From: Limanda limanda
Lineage: Eukaryota > Chordata > Actinopteri > Pleuronectiformes > Pleuronectidae
DNA length: 64,000 bases
Direction: 5' to 3'
Assembly (NCBI RefSeq): GCF_963576545.1
Contig: NC_083638.1
Location: forward strand, 21,727,590 to 21,791,589
In this document: one piece after another, positions 27,271-40,830 of the stretch
How positions within the stretch are numbered: the stretch's first letter is position 1
Layout of the letters: every line of letters begins with the position of its first letter
Program-made: the position numbers and the translations under genes
The notes under the pieces: generated by a model
Told to the model about the DNA's origin: nothing
The model's database searches: none
What the model saw: only the letters and a program-made list of their open reading frames with translations

Positions 27271-27645
27271 TTAAACGTCCAGTGTGTAAGATTTAGGTGA
27301 AAAAGACCTGTCGGCAGAAATTGAATATAAAATATCCTATTAAAGTTCCACTAGTTTTTCCTTCTAAATTGTACGAATTGTTATTTTCTTAACCCTAGAA
27401 TGGGCCCGTTATATTTAAATACTTTCAATCAACCTTGGTAACAGTCCTCTCTACGGAGGCCGCCATGTTTTTTACAGTAGCCTACACTGGACAAACTAAA
27501 CAACTTTTGAGTTTTTATGACAACTGAAGGTTCCCACAGGTTTACTTTCACCTTCAGAAGGGGAGGGTGAAGTGAGGGATATTCAGCTGCAACATGCAAC
27601 TTCACCACAAGATGTCACTAAATTCTAAACACAGAACCTTTAATC
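27271..27645. mobile_element. MITE-like DNA transposon
   Basis: Ends are inverted: GTCCAGTGTGTAAGATTTA at 27279 and, read inverted from the right, GGTTCTGTGTTTAGAATTTA. The interior holds gaggccgccatgtttttta and caacttcaccacaagatgtc phrases that I recognise from a common fish element. No transposase; about 375 bp. Confidence 0.7.
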
Positions 27646-27871
27646 AAAAACAAGCCAAAGTTCACAAATATTAAACGTTGTTAACCAGCAACATTATAAG
27701 AACTTTGAGTAAATAAAAGTCTAAAACTAAAAGATTATTTAAGAATATATTAATTCTCAACCTGCTGAACTTGACAGTTGCTGATACTCAACAGAAGAGT
27801 TTAGTGTCTAATTGGTTACTAGCCTCTGCCAATCAAACCTTTTTTGGTCACTTTCACTGTCAAGAGTTGAC

Positions 27872-27939
27872 CTGGCGGAGCACTGAGCACTTCTCCAGCA
27901 GCTGCTGTGTCACTGAAACCTGCTCGATATTTATAGTAG
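27872..27939 (-). CDS. Candidate minus-strand coiled-coil exon (weak)
   Basis: Acceptor gatgttttctccctcaag, then two bases and 22 open codons including VSVTQQLLEKCSVLRQ, ending before gtcaac (weak donor). Its phase fits the candidate exons at 29037 and 26797. Confidence 0.25.
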
Positions 27940-28139
27940 CTTGAGGGAGAAAACATCGACTTTCAGCCGGCGAGATCACAAGAGCTAAAATCCCCCTGTA
28001 ACAATGCTGCCTAAATCCCCAATCAGGAATCTCCTGTTGTGTCAAAACACTGCCTTATTACATGATTGGACCGAAAAAGTTGATGGCTTTTTTTATTTGT
28101 GAAACGCATCTCTAACCAGATGTAAATTCTAACAGAATG

Positions 28140-28620
28140 CAAATTTGCTCTGCTTATTCTGGCCGAGTTTCCACAGTGTCCCAATCCCTGTTAAGCTTCT
28201 TGTTGACCGTGTCTGCCCGCTTTGTGTACACGATTGGCTCCTCAGCTATTCCAACTGCATCGTTAATGTCTGCCCTTTTGTGCAGCTCAATTCCACCGGA
28301 ATAAACAGAATCACATGTGCAAAATTATTTTCTAACACAGATAATTAGCCGAGGAAACAATCCCAAGTATGAATAATAATGTGCCGTGCCAACATTATAA
28401 CTTTTAAGCGTGGGAAAAGAGAGATTTGAATGCCAAGGGAAATGAGCTTATCAAATAAAGCTTGAAAATGTGCAGTGAATGAAATGAGTCAATCATTTTA
28501 ATGTGAGATGGGAGCCCTGAGGAGAATAAATAAGCAATCGTCACATCATGCAGGGAGAACAAATGAGCATGGTACACAATTAGGCAGGGTCACATTCTGC
28601 CAGAGCTATGAGCGTGGGAT
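28140..28620. other. Candidate cis-regulatory (conserved non-coding) block
   Basis: Unique sequence with homeodomain-type words (gataattagcc, cacaattagg, tcattttaatg) and no coding frame. It is followed by a GT repeat at 28637-28672. Conservation not tested. Confidence 0.3.
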
Positions 28621-28633
28621 GGGCTAATGAGCT

Positions 28634-28636
<3 letters not shown>

Positions 28637-28672
<36 letters not shown>
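28637..28672. repeat. (GT)n microsatellite
   Basis: About 18 GT units. Confidence 0.93.
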
Positions 28673-28673
<1 letters not shown>

Positions 28674-29036
28674 CTGCATGTGTGAATGTGCACAGCGAGA
28701 GAAGGAGGAAGTAGGAGATGAAAAAGCTGATCTGCCGCCTTCAAAATTCTGATGCAGAGACTGAGACAGCCAGACACACAAGTGGCAAGTCAGGCAAGAG
28801 ACAAAGATAAAAGTACGGAGGGGCTGGTGGGGAAGAGGTGGGCTATCAGTTGACTTGGCATCTGGGGCAAGTAGACGAGCAGGCAGACGGAGCAATGGGC
28901 AGGTAGAGCAGCCGAACAGACACAAAGAGGAGAAGTGCCTCAGAAAGACCAACGGCACAGAGCTTTCAAAGGCAACTCATAGTTATTAACTATTCAATCA
29001 CATAAAGGAGAGCTGAAGGCGTGAAAGGTTGCGGAC

Positions 29037-29084
29037 CGAAGCACTTTTGCTTCAGTGCATTAAGAGCCTGGTCCAGCACTCTGG
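29037..29084 (-). CDS. Candidate minus-strand coiled-coil exon (weak)
   Basis: Very good acceptor tctatttctctttcacgcag, then two bases and 15 codons reading RVLDQALNALKQKCF. The donor gtccgc is poor. Phase fits the candidates on both sides. Confidence 0.25.
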
Positions 29085-31288
29085 CTGCGTGAAAGAGAAA
29101 TAGATTGCCTCCCAGGAAGATGACTGCTCAAAGGAGTTGGCTTTTTTCCCCTTAATAACAACAATCTGCTGTGAAAATCTAATCCTAAGTACCATTTACA
29201 CCGAATCTAGATAACTTCTGCTCGGGAAAGCGTATACGAATGTTTCCTTCCCACAGATATACAAATAAACAGAACAAGCCCCCCCATCAATCAGGGGATA
29301 GTCTCAAAATAAGTGAACTGTAAGGGCAAATTGCAAATCGCTAATTGCTAGAAAAGCACTTTTTAAAAATGGCCGAAATGAAAATGTGTTTCTTCACCAA
29401 AGCGTAAAATGTATTTGATGGCGCAGACACGGGTGTACATGACCCGTATGGTCATAAAAAAGGGAAAAATCTCGTGAAACACTCACAATGTTGATAACGT
29501 GAGTGACATATACACAACAACAAACCAAGCATGAACACTGTCCCCCCTAGCAGCTCTATCTCTGCCATTAAAGTCAGATATGGATGCACCCTTTAAGCCC
29601 CCTCCTCTCCTCTTCACTGGCCTAATTCTCCCTCCTCAGTGGTGGATAAGAGGGATCACAAATCCATCCATATGCATGGCCAACTATCTGTAGAGGGGAT
29701 GTCAGGTCTCAGACTGGCCAGCTTTCTGAAAGTACTGGTAATGACACTTAATGAAAGCTGGGGAGCCGGGGCTCTGAGAGGGAAAGCCTGTACATGTATT
29801 CCCTCTAGCCCCCGACCCGGCATCCTGACCAAGCCTTCAGACACCATAAATAAACAAGCGTGCTGCGTGAGAACAGACGTGGTATTTCACCGGCTTCTTT
29901 CATGCCATTTCATCCACTTATTAATCTATTTATTATTATTCCCTGGATCACTGGTTTGCTCTCAGCCCACCGCTGTACGCTCGGCTCCCTGCAGGGCTTC
30001 TGAATGCCCCAAGACATTGGTTGGTCTCTGCAACCCTGTGGCCCCTTAATGGGCTGCGTTTGCATCTGCTCTCCACAAATAAAACACAAGAAGAGGAAAG
30101 TCCAGCAACTGTTCAGACATCATGTCACAGAACACTGTCATCTCTGTGATTGGACTAGTTTGGCATACCAAAGAGCGGTGGTGTCTCCTGTGCTGCAGGT
30201 GATGTGTTAGAGAGAAGGATGGGGGGGGGGGGGGGGTGCAGGAGTTGCAGAAGCGCGGCGAGGCGCAAAGGAAACTGAGGGAATGAGGGGATAGAGAGGC
30301 TCTTCTTAGCACAAGCCCCTATTCAGTACAGTCAACACACGGCAGATTGGGTTCACGTCTGTCTCCCCTCGCTCTCGCTCAGCCACCGCTCCTCCACCAC
30401 CGAAAACTTATCCCTTCAATCAGCACAGATTTCCCTCCTTTCACTTTGAGAGTTTTCCAGATGGGAATGTGATGCAGGCAAATTCCAGGTTACACACGTC
30501 TGGCTTACTGGGAGGCACGGACGGTATTGGCTGAGCAAAATGAGACGGCTTCAGCTGTGGGACAACACGCCGCCAACAAATAAACCTTTTACAAACTAAT
30601 CATTCAACTCATATTTTATTTAGAAAAAAGTTCGATGTCTCCATGGTGACGCTTGAGTGACATTTATCTTTAAGTACCCGATGTGGGTACACTTTCCTGT
30701 CGGTCTGGCCGGGGGAGCGAATGTCAGCAGGTCATTTGGGTGAAAGGTATGCCAAGCGGTGCCAGGGAGATGCCACCTCTTCCTTTGCTGCACCGCGTCC
30801 TTCATCTACGCCCACTCCCCGGCGTCGCCCCCGGTAACTGCACTAAATGTGTCTTCAGTGTTAACAAGCTTTAGCCATCAGTGGAGGCTCGGCCACTCGG
30901 GTGGGGGACGACACGAGGCAGGCCACAGTCGAGCTGGTTACAGTGGGGGTCATTGTGGGAGCAGGCGGAGTGGAGTGCTTAACATGGTGGTATGTAAAGG
31001 AGAGCGTGTGCTCTGAGGGATGGAGGACAGAGAAATGTGCTGGGGCTGCATTAGCAGCAGGACCCAGAGGGCATAACCTTCGGGGGGGCGCGGGGGGGCG
31101 GCGGACTTCAAACACTGATGTGCAGGCTGCTCAGGGCTCTCATGCTGCTGATTTCACAGCAGGAGAGCACAGACCATTAGTCACACAAACACACTGAGGC
31201 CTATGCTAATCCCAGAACAAGAAAAATCAACATGACAGCCAATAAAATCCTGGGAGTTATGCAGCAGCTGGGCTTTTTTCAGTGATAC
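29085..31288. other. Intergenic or intronic sequence, nothing definite
   Basis: Mixed-composition unique DNA with a G-run at 30222-30236. Open frames here (for example 30901-31197) lack any family feature. Confidence 0.4.
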
Positions 31289-31404
31289 TGTCTGTGATGA
31301 GTGTCTGCTGCTGGGTGTTTGTATTGACCCGTGTTTCAGATGAGCCGCTCCGGGAACACTCAAGCTCCGTCTGAAAGCTCGCCGCTTTGTCACCGACACT
31401 GTCT
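31289..31404 (-). CDS. Candidate minus-strand exon (weak)
   Basis: Acceptor tttctctgtgctcgactccag, then one base and 38 open codons containing DKAASFQTELECSRSGSSE and NTNTQQQTLITD. The donor gtatca is weak. One base carries over, matching the two-base start of the candidate at 29037. The glutamine/serine-rich composition looks protein-like, but no domain is recognised. Confidence 0.27.
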
Positions 31405-32520
31405 CTGGAGTCGAGCACAGAGAAAGCAGGCAACATGTAGTCACAGAGAGGGGCTTGTATGGATTTGCCACCCGTCTTTTAGAAGAGGACTGGGGTCTTT
31501 GTCACCGTTTAACACAGGAGAACGATCAGAGCAAAACATGGACAGTCTCAGGTCAACACGTCTGCAATGTGTCACTTGTAAACCTGGTCAGAGGAAGGGA
31601 AACACTACAGGTATTCTCAGGATGGTTAGACTGTGTCTATGGCAACAAGTATATTTGGACCAAGTGGACAGATCATCCAGCTGAGGTGCTGCACTGAGAT
31701 TTATAACTGGATTTAGAGAACGAACAAAGAACAGGAAACATTATTCTACGCTTAACGGCTTCAGCAGCAGTGATTCATCAATGCGGATGAAAATGTTTTG
31801 TTTCTTAATGAAGCAAAGTGACAGCTCACATCAAGCTGCTGCACTAACACATCACACACTCCACTAACCGCAATACACGCGACATCCACGTCCATTCAAA
31901 ATGAGCTAAACGCCAGGATGAAAAGTTTTTCGGTGACCTCTTGTAGTTCAAAGTTTCTGTTGTTTGAGGTCGACATTGATACACTGCAGCAAAGTTATTT
32001 CAAAGACCAGAGACAAAAAAAAAAAAAAATTTCCCTCCGGTGTTTAACAGTTTTTTTAAATCAGTCTATTTAGGTTGAAATGCACTGTTTATTTAGTTGG
32101 CAATGAATCAAAGCATTTATAGCTGATAAAGACTCAGCCCTCACCATCGACTCTGTATGAATACACCCACTGGGACATAAATGGTCTTAGGCCGTATTTA
32201 AACTCAATGAAAAACAAAACATATCGGTTGAATATAAGATGAGAGAAATATTTTGGTTATTTGTTAAGTACCTAGTATTATTATTATTATTAGCATATTA
32301 GTAGCCAATTAGCACCTAAGCCCTACTTCCTCATGAGTGTAGGTGAAGAATACTCATCCCTACATTGACAAAATGAAAATTTGTCAATGTCAGAGAATAT
32401 TTTCTTGGTACATACCTGGATATTTTTCTCTTAAATCCTGCTCTCGTCTGGCTCAGCATTAAATCTTGTGACCTCAATTTGCTGAGTTTCCACACCCTAC
32501 TGCAGGTGGAGTCATCTGTT
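31405..32520. other. Non-coding sequence, nothing definite
   Basis: AT-rich, no repeat family recognised, no splice-bounded open frame. Confidence 0.4.
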
Positions 32521-32525
32521 CCTGT

Positions 32526-32670
<145 letters not shown>

Positions 32671-33639
32671 GTGCACTGTATTTCACACACTGTTGCATAC
32701 GATAGTAAAGCACAATTCTCATCTGTCCACTCTCTCTTTCTTGGCGGAGATGCATGATCTTCGTGCTTTGCACTTTTATTTTCACTGCCGGTTTTTCATT
32801 TGCTCGCCTGCAGCAATGATGGAATATGATAAAATGTGCATTAGCTATTGTTGGGATGGAAACCAATTACCGCGCCAAGTGCACAGAGATCTCAGTCGTA
32901 GTGTGTTGGTGTATTAGGGCCGTACAGCACCAACCAGGAGAAAATGTATACACAAGCTCGTCTGATGAGAACCAAACACTAGGAAAGAGAAGGAGTAGAA
33001 AGAGGTGGGAATTAAAGGACAGAGGCAGAGGGAGGAAATATATAAGAAAATATAAATAAAATCATATCTGCTGCAAAGTCTGTGTTTGTGCTGTACATCT
33101 ACAGTTACTGACTAAAGGTTGTGCACATCTCTAAAAATAAGACACACTGGAGGACTGAGAAGTGAGGAGACACTTAGATGACTAGTTATGGTGTTAGAGC
33201 GATGCTATCACTACCTTTATTCAAACAAAACACTCCACTGTCGACCCCCTGCGAGTTGTGATACTCAGCTCCACGAGCCTGCACTCGCTCATACAAGCCT
33301 GCAGGGAGACACAAGATTATGAAAGATGTTTTTTAAGCTCTGGTTAATTTAAAAGAGCAAACATATTTATTTCAGGACAAAAACAACATCTGAGCCCTTT
33401 TAAATGCAACACACAGAATGAGAATGAGAATGTGATGAAATATCATAGATACAACTTAAACTGAACATCTGTTTATAGTATATGCACTGAAACATGCTGG
33501 GGTCTATCTACAGGAGAGTGCACATGGTGAAAGGTGTTTTGTGACCAAGGAAGACAAACTAAACTGTATCATAACTCAAAGTATAAGTCACTTAAGGATC
33601 CACCCACTGCTAAGACCTCTATTTTAATTAGTATTGTGG

Positions 33640-34260
33640 ACAGGGGGAGAGCTAAGGCCAAAACATGTCCCTCATCCATGGGCTGTCATGTCTTCACTGC
33701 TTTTGACCTATGATATAACCATTAACACTGCCTGCCCAGCTCCTTCCTCCATTTGTCAGGCGATGGAGACATTTTTAATAATGACCATGTATTCGCCTTC
33801 TTCTCCATATTGCACACAGGTAGTCGAAGAGGGGACGATGCCGCTTAATGAATCCCTGGCATTTCTAAATGACACCCACCGGGTTGCATTTCAAAATATA
33901 ATTCTTGAGTATATGTTCTACACAGACTTTGTCATGAAAACCTGTGCACATGGTTTTTTTAGCGGCCACTCTGTTGTGTCACTCCGTTCCTAGCTTGAGC
34001 TCCAACGCCATTTACTGCCGGCGAGGGAGAGGGAGGCGGCGAGCACACCACCACCATCACAATGACCTTTCCACAAGCCCAGGGAGCACGCAATGCAGAG
34101 GAGAGGCAATAAAAGTAATGAAAGAAGCAAAGGCAATTAAAGTGGTGTGTGTGAGGGGAGCGTGGCGGAGATGAGCCTAACTGGAGGCAGCCCTGGAATG
34201 CACTACAGCTCCATATCCCCCATAATCCCTGTGTGATCGCAGAGCAACCCTGGTGTGCTC
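33640..34260. other. Candidate cis-regulatory (conserved non-coding) block
   Basis: Unique, low-repeat sequence with TTTTTAATAATGACC, GCTTAATGAATC and AGGCAATTAAAG words. A 119-codon plus-strand frame spans part of it but has no coding character or splice partner. Conservation not tested. Confidence 0.3.
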
Positions 34261-35784
34261 CCAGTCTGATCATCCTCTCGCTGCATTCACCAGCTAATCC
34301 GTGCAAAAGGACAGCAGTGCACACACACTGTACACACACACACACACACACACATACACATATATAAATGTCATTCAGAGGTACACACATCTCTGCACAC
34401 GCTGCTAGAGTAATTATTATAGGCTGCATACAACACGTACTGCACGACAAAGTGAGGGAACCACTGAAAATAAATTACCCAACACAAACACGTTCAGGCG
34501 CACATTTATACACACACACACACATTTAATTCTAGAAAATGAGTTGCTCTCCTCCCGCCCTCTGCAGCGCCGCGTTTCCTCGCGGCCACTGAGAATCATT
34601 AATGCCCTTCCTCTGGTGCAGCCACACAACCAACAGCAATTATTTCTAAAAGCAAAAAGTGAAAACAGGCATCGAACGCACAAATATACACGGCACATAA
34701 TCATTATTTTTTTTGTTAGGCTGGCCGTGTGAGGGTTGAGGAGGTGGCAGTGTCCCGGACTTCATTTTCTCCCGCGGAGTTTACTGACCGCAAAATGACA
34801 AGGATGCTTTTCCTAAACCAATTAAGAGGCTGCAGTGCTGCTGTTACCATGTGACACTGAAAGCACTTAAGGAGGCTGACGCCAGGCCTCAGAGATGAGC
34901 CCGAGATGTGCTCTTGGCTCAGAAGTCAGCGCACACACGCACACACATTACACGCGTATGCAGTCATGCATGCATACAGGCACACACATCAATAAAAGGA
35001 ATGACACTGTAGACAAGAGGGCAAGAAAGACAAGAAGAGCTCAGAACCAAAACAAATATAACAAAAACAACAAAGCCTAACACGTGAGGTCTGCAGGATT
35101 AAGGTCTGTGAGTGGTTGAAATAAAAACAGGAAAAAGCCAGCTGCTGCATATCTTCAGTTCACGAAAATACCTCATTATCTAATCAGCTTTAGGAACACA
35201 CAGAGAGGCCAAAGCCACGTCTCTCCCCTTTCCATAACAACAGAGTCAGATCTAGCCTGTAGTGTACAATTAGCCAACAGAGTAACTTCCAGAGGTTGTG
35301 ACTCTACTTGAGAGAGGCTGCGCGGTCCACGCTAATGAACAGAGCTCTCCGTGAAGGGGCTATAACGTTGTGCCCCCTTATCAGCTCGGGCTATCTTAAA
35401 AACTAATACCACTGCTGAGAGAAGAGATGAGACCCTTTTTATTCCTTCCTATCGTAGAGCACTCCCATGGTTAGTGTGCTTGGGGCTGGCGGGGCGCTGG
35501 CTGGTCAAAGTGCCGCTTAAAGACGGGAGAGCTGCTGTGTAAATAAGCTTGATCAGTATCAATGTTGGTCCTGGCTGCTCAGATGCTGGCAGCAGTTTCG
35601 GGCGACACACAGCGAATGCTCTGAATTTGCGGTTTGCAGTGTGAGTGTGTGATGGAGGCCTAATAATAATCTACTGTCCAATCATTCATGCTAAAAAAAA
35701 AACAACAACCCAGAAGTCTTGTTGGATACTGAATAATGCAAAGAATAGTGGAGGGAAAACAGGCACTTTGTCTTCTTTTCCACG

Positions 35785-36000
35785 ATGACCTGCATTATTC
35801 AACATCTAGTAAGACTTCTGGGGCCTAGTGTTCTGTACTGCACCTGCCTCACTCAAGAACACCGGTCAGATTTTGGATTTGTTAATGTTGAGGAGATCAA
35901 GAGTCATGTCACTGACAGAGTAGCATCTGAAGACAACTTCCACATGAAGAAGCAAAAAGATCTCATCCAGCAACATAAGACCTGTTTGATCTCCCAGTAG
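35785..36000 (+). CDS. Possible plus-strand coding remnant (weak)
   Basis: Open from ATG at 35785 to TAG at 35998-36000, 71 codons. The later half (FVNVEEIKSHVTDRV, FHMKKQKDLIQQHKTC) is helical and charged like real protein. No family is recognised. A dispersed repeat starts about 180 bp downstream. May be a pseudogene fragment or chance. Confidence 0.15.
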   Translation: MTCIIQHLVRLLGPSVLYCTCLTQEHRSDFGFVNVEEIKSHVTDRVASEDNFHMKKQKDLIQQHKTCLISQ

Positions 36001-36179
36001 GAGACAAACTCAAGCTTTGAGGCCGCCCTCTCGTAGCCGACTGTCAGATAACTGCATGGCCTCTCTACAGGGAACACATTCAAACCAGACATCCTCCATT
36101 CACCTTCACCTTAATATCAACAACCCAAGAAGAGCATTAACTTAAGAAGATCTGGTGCAGAATATGTTTATTGAACTGA

Positions 36180-36400
36180 AATCTGTATGTATATAGCACT
36201 TATATCCCAATGATGATGATCAGTCAAAGCCCTTTACAATACAGTGTTAACATTCACCCATTCATACAGTGCATCTATGTGCATCTCTTTCTCTATCACG
36301 CCTCATTCACACACTGTCAGGGGCACTCTGTGGTTCAGCATCATGCCCAAGGACACTTCTGGAATGTACCTGCTTGAATATCATCACATAGATTCATATT
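36180..36400. repeat. Dispersed teleost repeat (CCCAAGGACACTTC type)
   Basis: Contains tgtatatagcacttatatcc, cattcacccattcatacag, cactgtcaggggcactctgt and gcccaaggacacttctgga in the order that I know from a very common fish repeat. About 220 bp; divergent, without coding capacity. Confidence 0.75.
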
Positions 36401-37300
<900 letters not shown>

Positions 37301-38454
37301 GCTTACACTCCTCCAGCAGGTAGAGAGGAGGGATAATGGATGGCTGACTGTGACGCCCCCTTGTCCTCATCTCCCCTAATCAGCCCTCACATCTCGTGGA
37401 GCTGCATGGCTGTTGGAGTTTCACGTCGGACTAAGTTCCACAGTCACGTTCCATCCTCTGGTGGAGATTTAAAGCACATAGGTGGGCAGATGAAAGATAC
37501 CCCTTATATGCATGAAAGAGATCAAATTGGGATTAAGGAGATTAATTTCAGATGGTAATTGAGAGAGAAACTTTTTCATCAGATTTATCTAACTTTCTAA
37601 AGGATGTCAAATGTGATTTAATTTGCTAACAGATGAATGCTTGGTAAATTGCTGTGCTTCGGGCTTGTGTCCCTTTGGCTGGTGTGGAATCATATATCAT
37701 CAAATTCCATGACTTGTGAAGATCTGACTCATTTCTCTTGGCTTCCTCTGGGGTTAAAAAATAATTACTAGTTTTCGAAACACAAATTCAGACTGAAACT
37801 AATTCAATTTGTGAACATGGCCGGAGGGGGACTCTGAGTGGTGCATAAATGGTTGTAACTAGGCTTCAATCAGAGGACAAGCATGGCAGAACAATGCCCC
37901 TTCAGAGATGACAAAATGACCTTGGAAATCACAGTTCAGACGCTCAGAGTGGATCATAGATTCAAATCAGAAGTGAGTCTGACAGTCGAGTGCTGCTGGA
38001 TGTCATAAATATTGTCAGATAAACACTGACATGAGTGCTTCCTCGTCAGGGAAGTGTAAAACCATCAAAAGGTTAATGTCTCCTTATTCTTGTTTGTGTA
38101 AAGTGTGTGTGCCACAGTGTCTACATGACTGTCTCACATGCCCAGTTATTTTATAATTCATTCATGGAACAGAAGTGTCTTCAAATTAGGTTTCGATTAT
38201 ATCCTGTATTTGTTTCTGTTGTGTATAACCAGCGTACTTATTTATCAGCATTTCTTGTTGTTATATTGTGCAAAATGTTAAAACTTCATTAAAATATTGA
38301 AAAAATATGTGTTTCTTATGAAAAAATCTTTGTGTCATTAATGAAGAAAAAACAGATCAATAAAACACTGAAAATCTAACACAAAAACAGCACAGTAGCA
38401 AATGAAATAAGTTTTCATTTCTTACACATTCTGCACCTTAACATTAAGAAGATA

Positions 38455-38709
38455 TCATCCAAGATTGATGATTCCAGTGAAACTTGATGGAGATGGACTA
38501 TAGGATAAAGATTTCATATTTTCTAGCACTTCTGGAAATGTCTTTTGATCTGGCTTTGAGTCGTTCTCTAATTGAATTCCTCCCTCTCCCTGTTTCCTGA
38601 TCCTCCTGACCTGTTGCTGCTGCCTGGCCTGGTTCATGTGACGCTTTTCAAATTGGTCTTGAAGCCGACACACAGGCCACAGGAGGCATCGTGTCATTGA
38701 GGAAACCAT
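38455..38709 (-). CDS. Possible small minus-strand ORF or exon, 84 codons
   Basis: Opens with ATG GTT TCC at 38709 and ends with TGA. A minus-strand acceptor-like ttgtttttacag-type tract (tgtttttacag) lies about 35 nt upstream, with an in-frame TAA between it and the ATG. The middle is polar and helical (LQDQFEKRHMNQARQQQQ, then VRRIRKQGEGG), the end serine/proline-rich. It looks protein-like, but I recognise no family. It could be an exon of the proposed minus-strand gene or an isolated small ORF. Confidence 0.3.
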   Translation of the reverse strand: MVSSMTRCLLWPVCRLQDQFEKRHMNQARQQQQVRRIRKQGEGGIQLENDSKPDQKTFPEVLENMKSLSYSPSPSSFTGIINLG

Positions 38710-40015
38710 CTTATCAGATTACCAGGGAAATTTTGGCCACTGTAAAAACATTTTTTTTTTCGATACATGGAATTGTTCAGAAATAAAAGTATATATTTAA
38801 AAAAACATATATTATTACCATTAGTTCTTATGGAGGGTTGAACATATTGAGGGGAAATGATTCAAGCCTTTGGCTCAAAAGCCATTATTGCCATGATTAT
38901 GTGGATTGAAGACGAAAAGATTCAAATCCTGATAAGATTCAAGTAGATAAAACATGCACAACTGAAACTACTGTGTGTTTACAGAGCAGTACACTGAGAC
39001 ACTTACTTCAATCAATATATTGATGTTTTGTAATAGGCTCTAAATGACTCAGGTTAGAGACTGCTGTGCAGCAGCCCTGCCATCTACGTCTGTTTCTGCA
39101 ATTCATTCAGCCCCAACATACAACACGAGCGAGGACAGCTAAGAAAAACTAAAAAAGTCAAATAGCTGACAGAAAAAAGATGTGATGATTCAAATGACAA
39201 TGCCATACATGCAGGGCAGAGTGACCTTGTCGGAGATTGTCCCACAGCAAATCTTATCTCGTGGGTTTGTTTCTCATGAGAGCCTCGTGGCTGTGTCCTT
39301 GTTAAAACTGTCCTTGAGCAGGACCATAGTCCTGGTCACTGATTGAAAGATGCTCCAGATACAAACAACATGTTATGTTGAGGTGGTTGAGGTTGACAAT
39401 GCACTCTAATATACTAATACATTTACTATCAGTATAACATATAGTAAAAATAGAAATGACAATGAAGAAAAATAGAAGAGGAAAGAAAAAGAGAAAAATC
39501 AGGGGTCTTGGATCTTTATCACTCTGATGACAGTGTTTATATCATAATTTGCTGATTCTCAGCTTTAGTGTTTCCTCGAGCTGCAGCTCTTGTTGGTTGT
39601 GACTGTGACCTCCCTGCAGTTTCCTCACACTGCTCAGAAATCCACCTGGGTCCAGACTTACATCATCACAAATTGAAAGTAATTTATCTTGCCAACTTTT
39701 AAATGACAACAGTATGCAATGAAATTGCCCTTATCCTTAAATACAGGGGCTGCATCCTTTGGAGGACTCAGTCTCAATGAAAGCTCAAATGAAATGAGAT
39801 GGCTTATAACATGGAGGATTTCCTACTTACATGACCAGCTCATTTACATCTCCCACACTTACCATTGCATTGTTATCGGCAGTAAATTCATAGAAAATGT
39901 AGTGAATGGAACAAAATAAATACATCACAATGTGTGTATATGTGACAGATTCAATCTGACCAGGCGGAATTCAACATTCATGAAGTGTGAGTTGTCTTTT
40001 TGTCACTCTCTGCTT

Positions 40016-40046
<31 letters not shown>

Positions 40047-40479
40047 AGGCTGACCAGGGCCTATTTAAAGCCAGGTGAAGCAACTAATTAAATATCACTG
40101 GGCACAGTTCCATCTCTGTCCTCCAACATTAACTGGGACCACAGCCACGGGTCAGAGCGCTTACAAACTCATGAAGTTTTAAGGAGAAGAAAAAAGCCGA
40201 GAGACAAAGATGTGGCTGAGTGGAAGTTGTGTTACGTTGTGTATTAGAACATAGAAACACAGCGAAGTGAAGTGAAGACACAGGAAAGACCTTTCTCTGT
40301 TGTCAGTTTCACCTCAGATACACAGAGGAAAGCATGCGGACGTTTAGATGGTGCTCTCATCACCACATGCTGTGTCACTGACTCTGACTGTGTGTGTGTG
40401 CCTTTTGCTGAAGGAGACTGTGGGAAAAGCCCAGAGCATTTCCGATGTGTACCTCCCTCTTTCATTGACAAGTGAGGTG

Positions 40480-40830
40480 CAGTAACAGCTAATCGATGGC
40501 TAGTGAATTCCCTGTCCACCCCCGACGCCAGGTTGATCAATATCCCTGGCAATTAGAATCCCCTATCTGCATGGCTGTGGGGACCTCGGGGTGGCTTGCC
40601 AGCCCACAAACACCCAATTTAGTCCTCAGCCTATCACTTAATTACTAAATCCTCCCTAATGCCTATTGGCAGGTGGCGAGCATACTCACAGCAGCCCCAG
40701 TGGCTGAGTGAACATGAGACCTTTGGCAAGGTGCTGGTTAAGATGCTCCAGTCCCACTTCAGTCGGCCACTTAAACATCTGATTTCACACATGGGCCCCG
40801 ACCTGGAGTGACCCGCCTATTGAGCGGCTA
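40480..40830. other. Candidate cis-regulatory (conserved non-coding) block
   Basis: Unique sequence with ggcaattagaatc, tcacttaattactaaatc and cctaatgcctattggcagg words (homeodomain and NFI-like half sites). No coding frame. Flanks 37,560-40,480 and 40,830-42,290 show nothing definite apart from the ORF at 38455 and a short GT run at 40,014-40,042. Confidence 0.3.

Noticed and set aside
33634..33993. 119-codon plus-strand frame
   Set aside because: No family feature, no splice partners, and lies in enhancer-like unique DNA; length is within chance for a window of this size.
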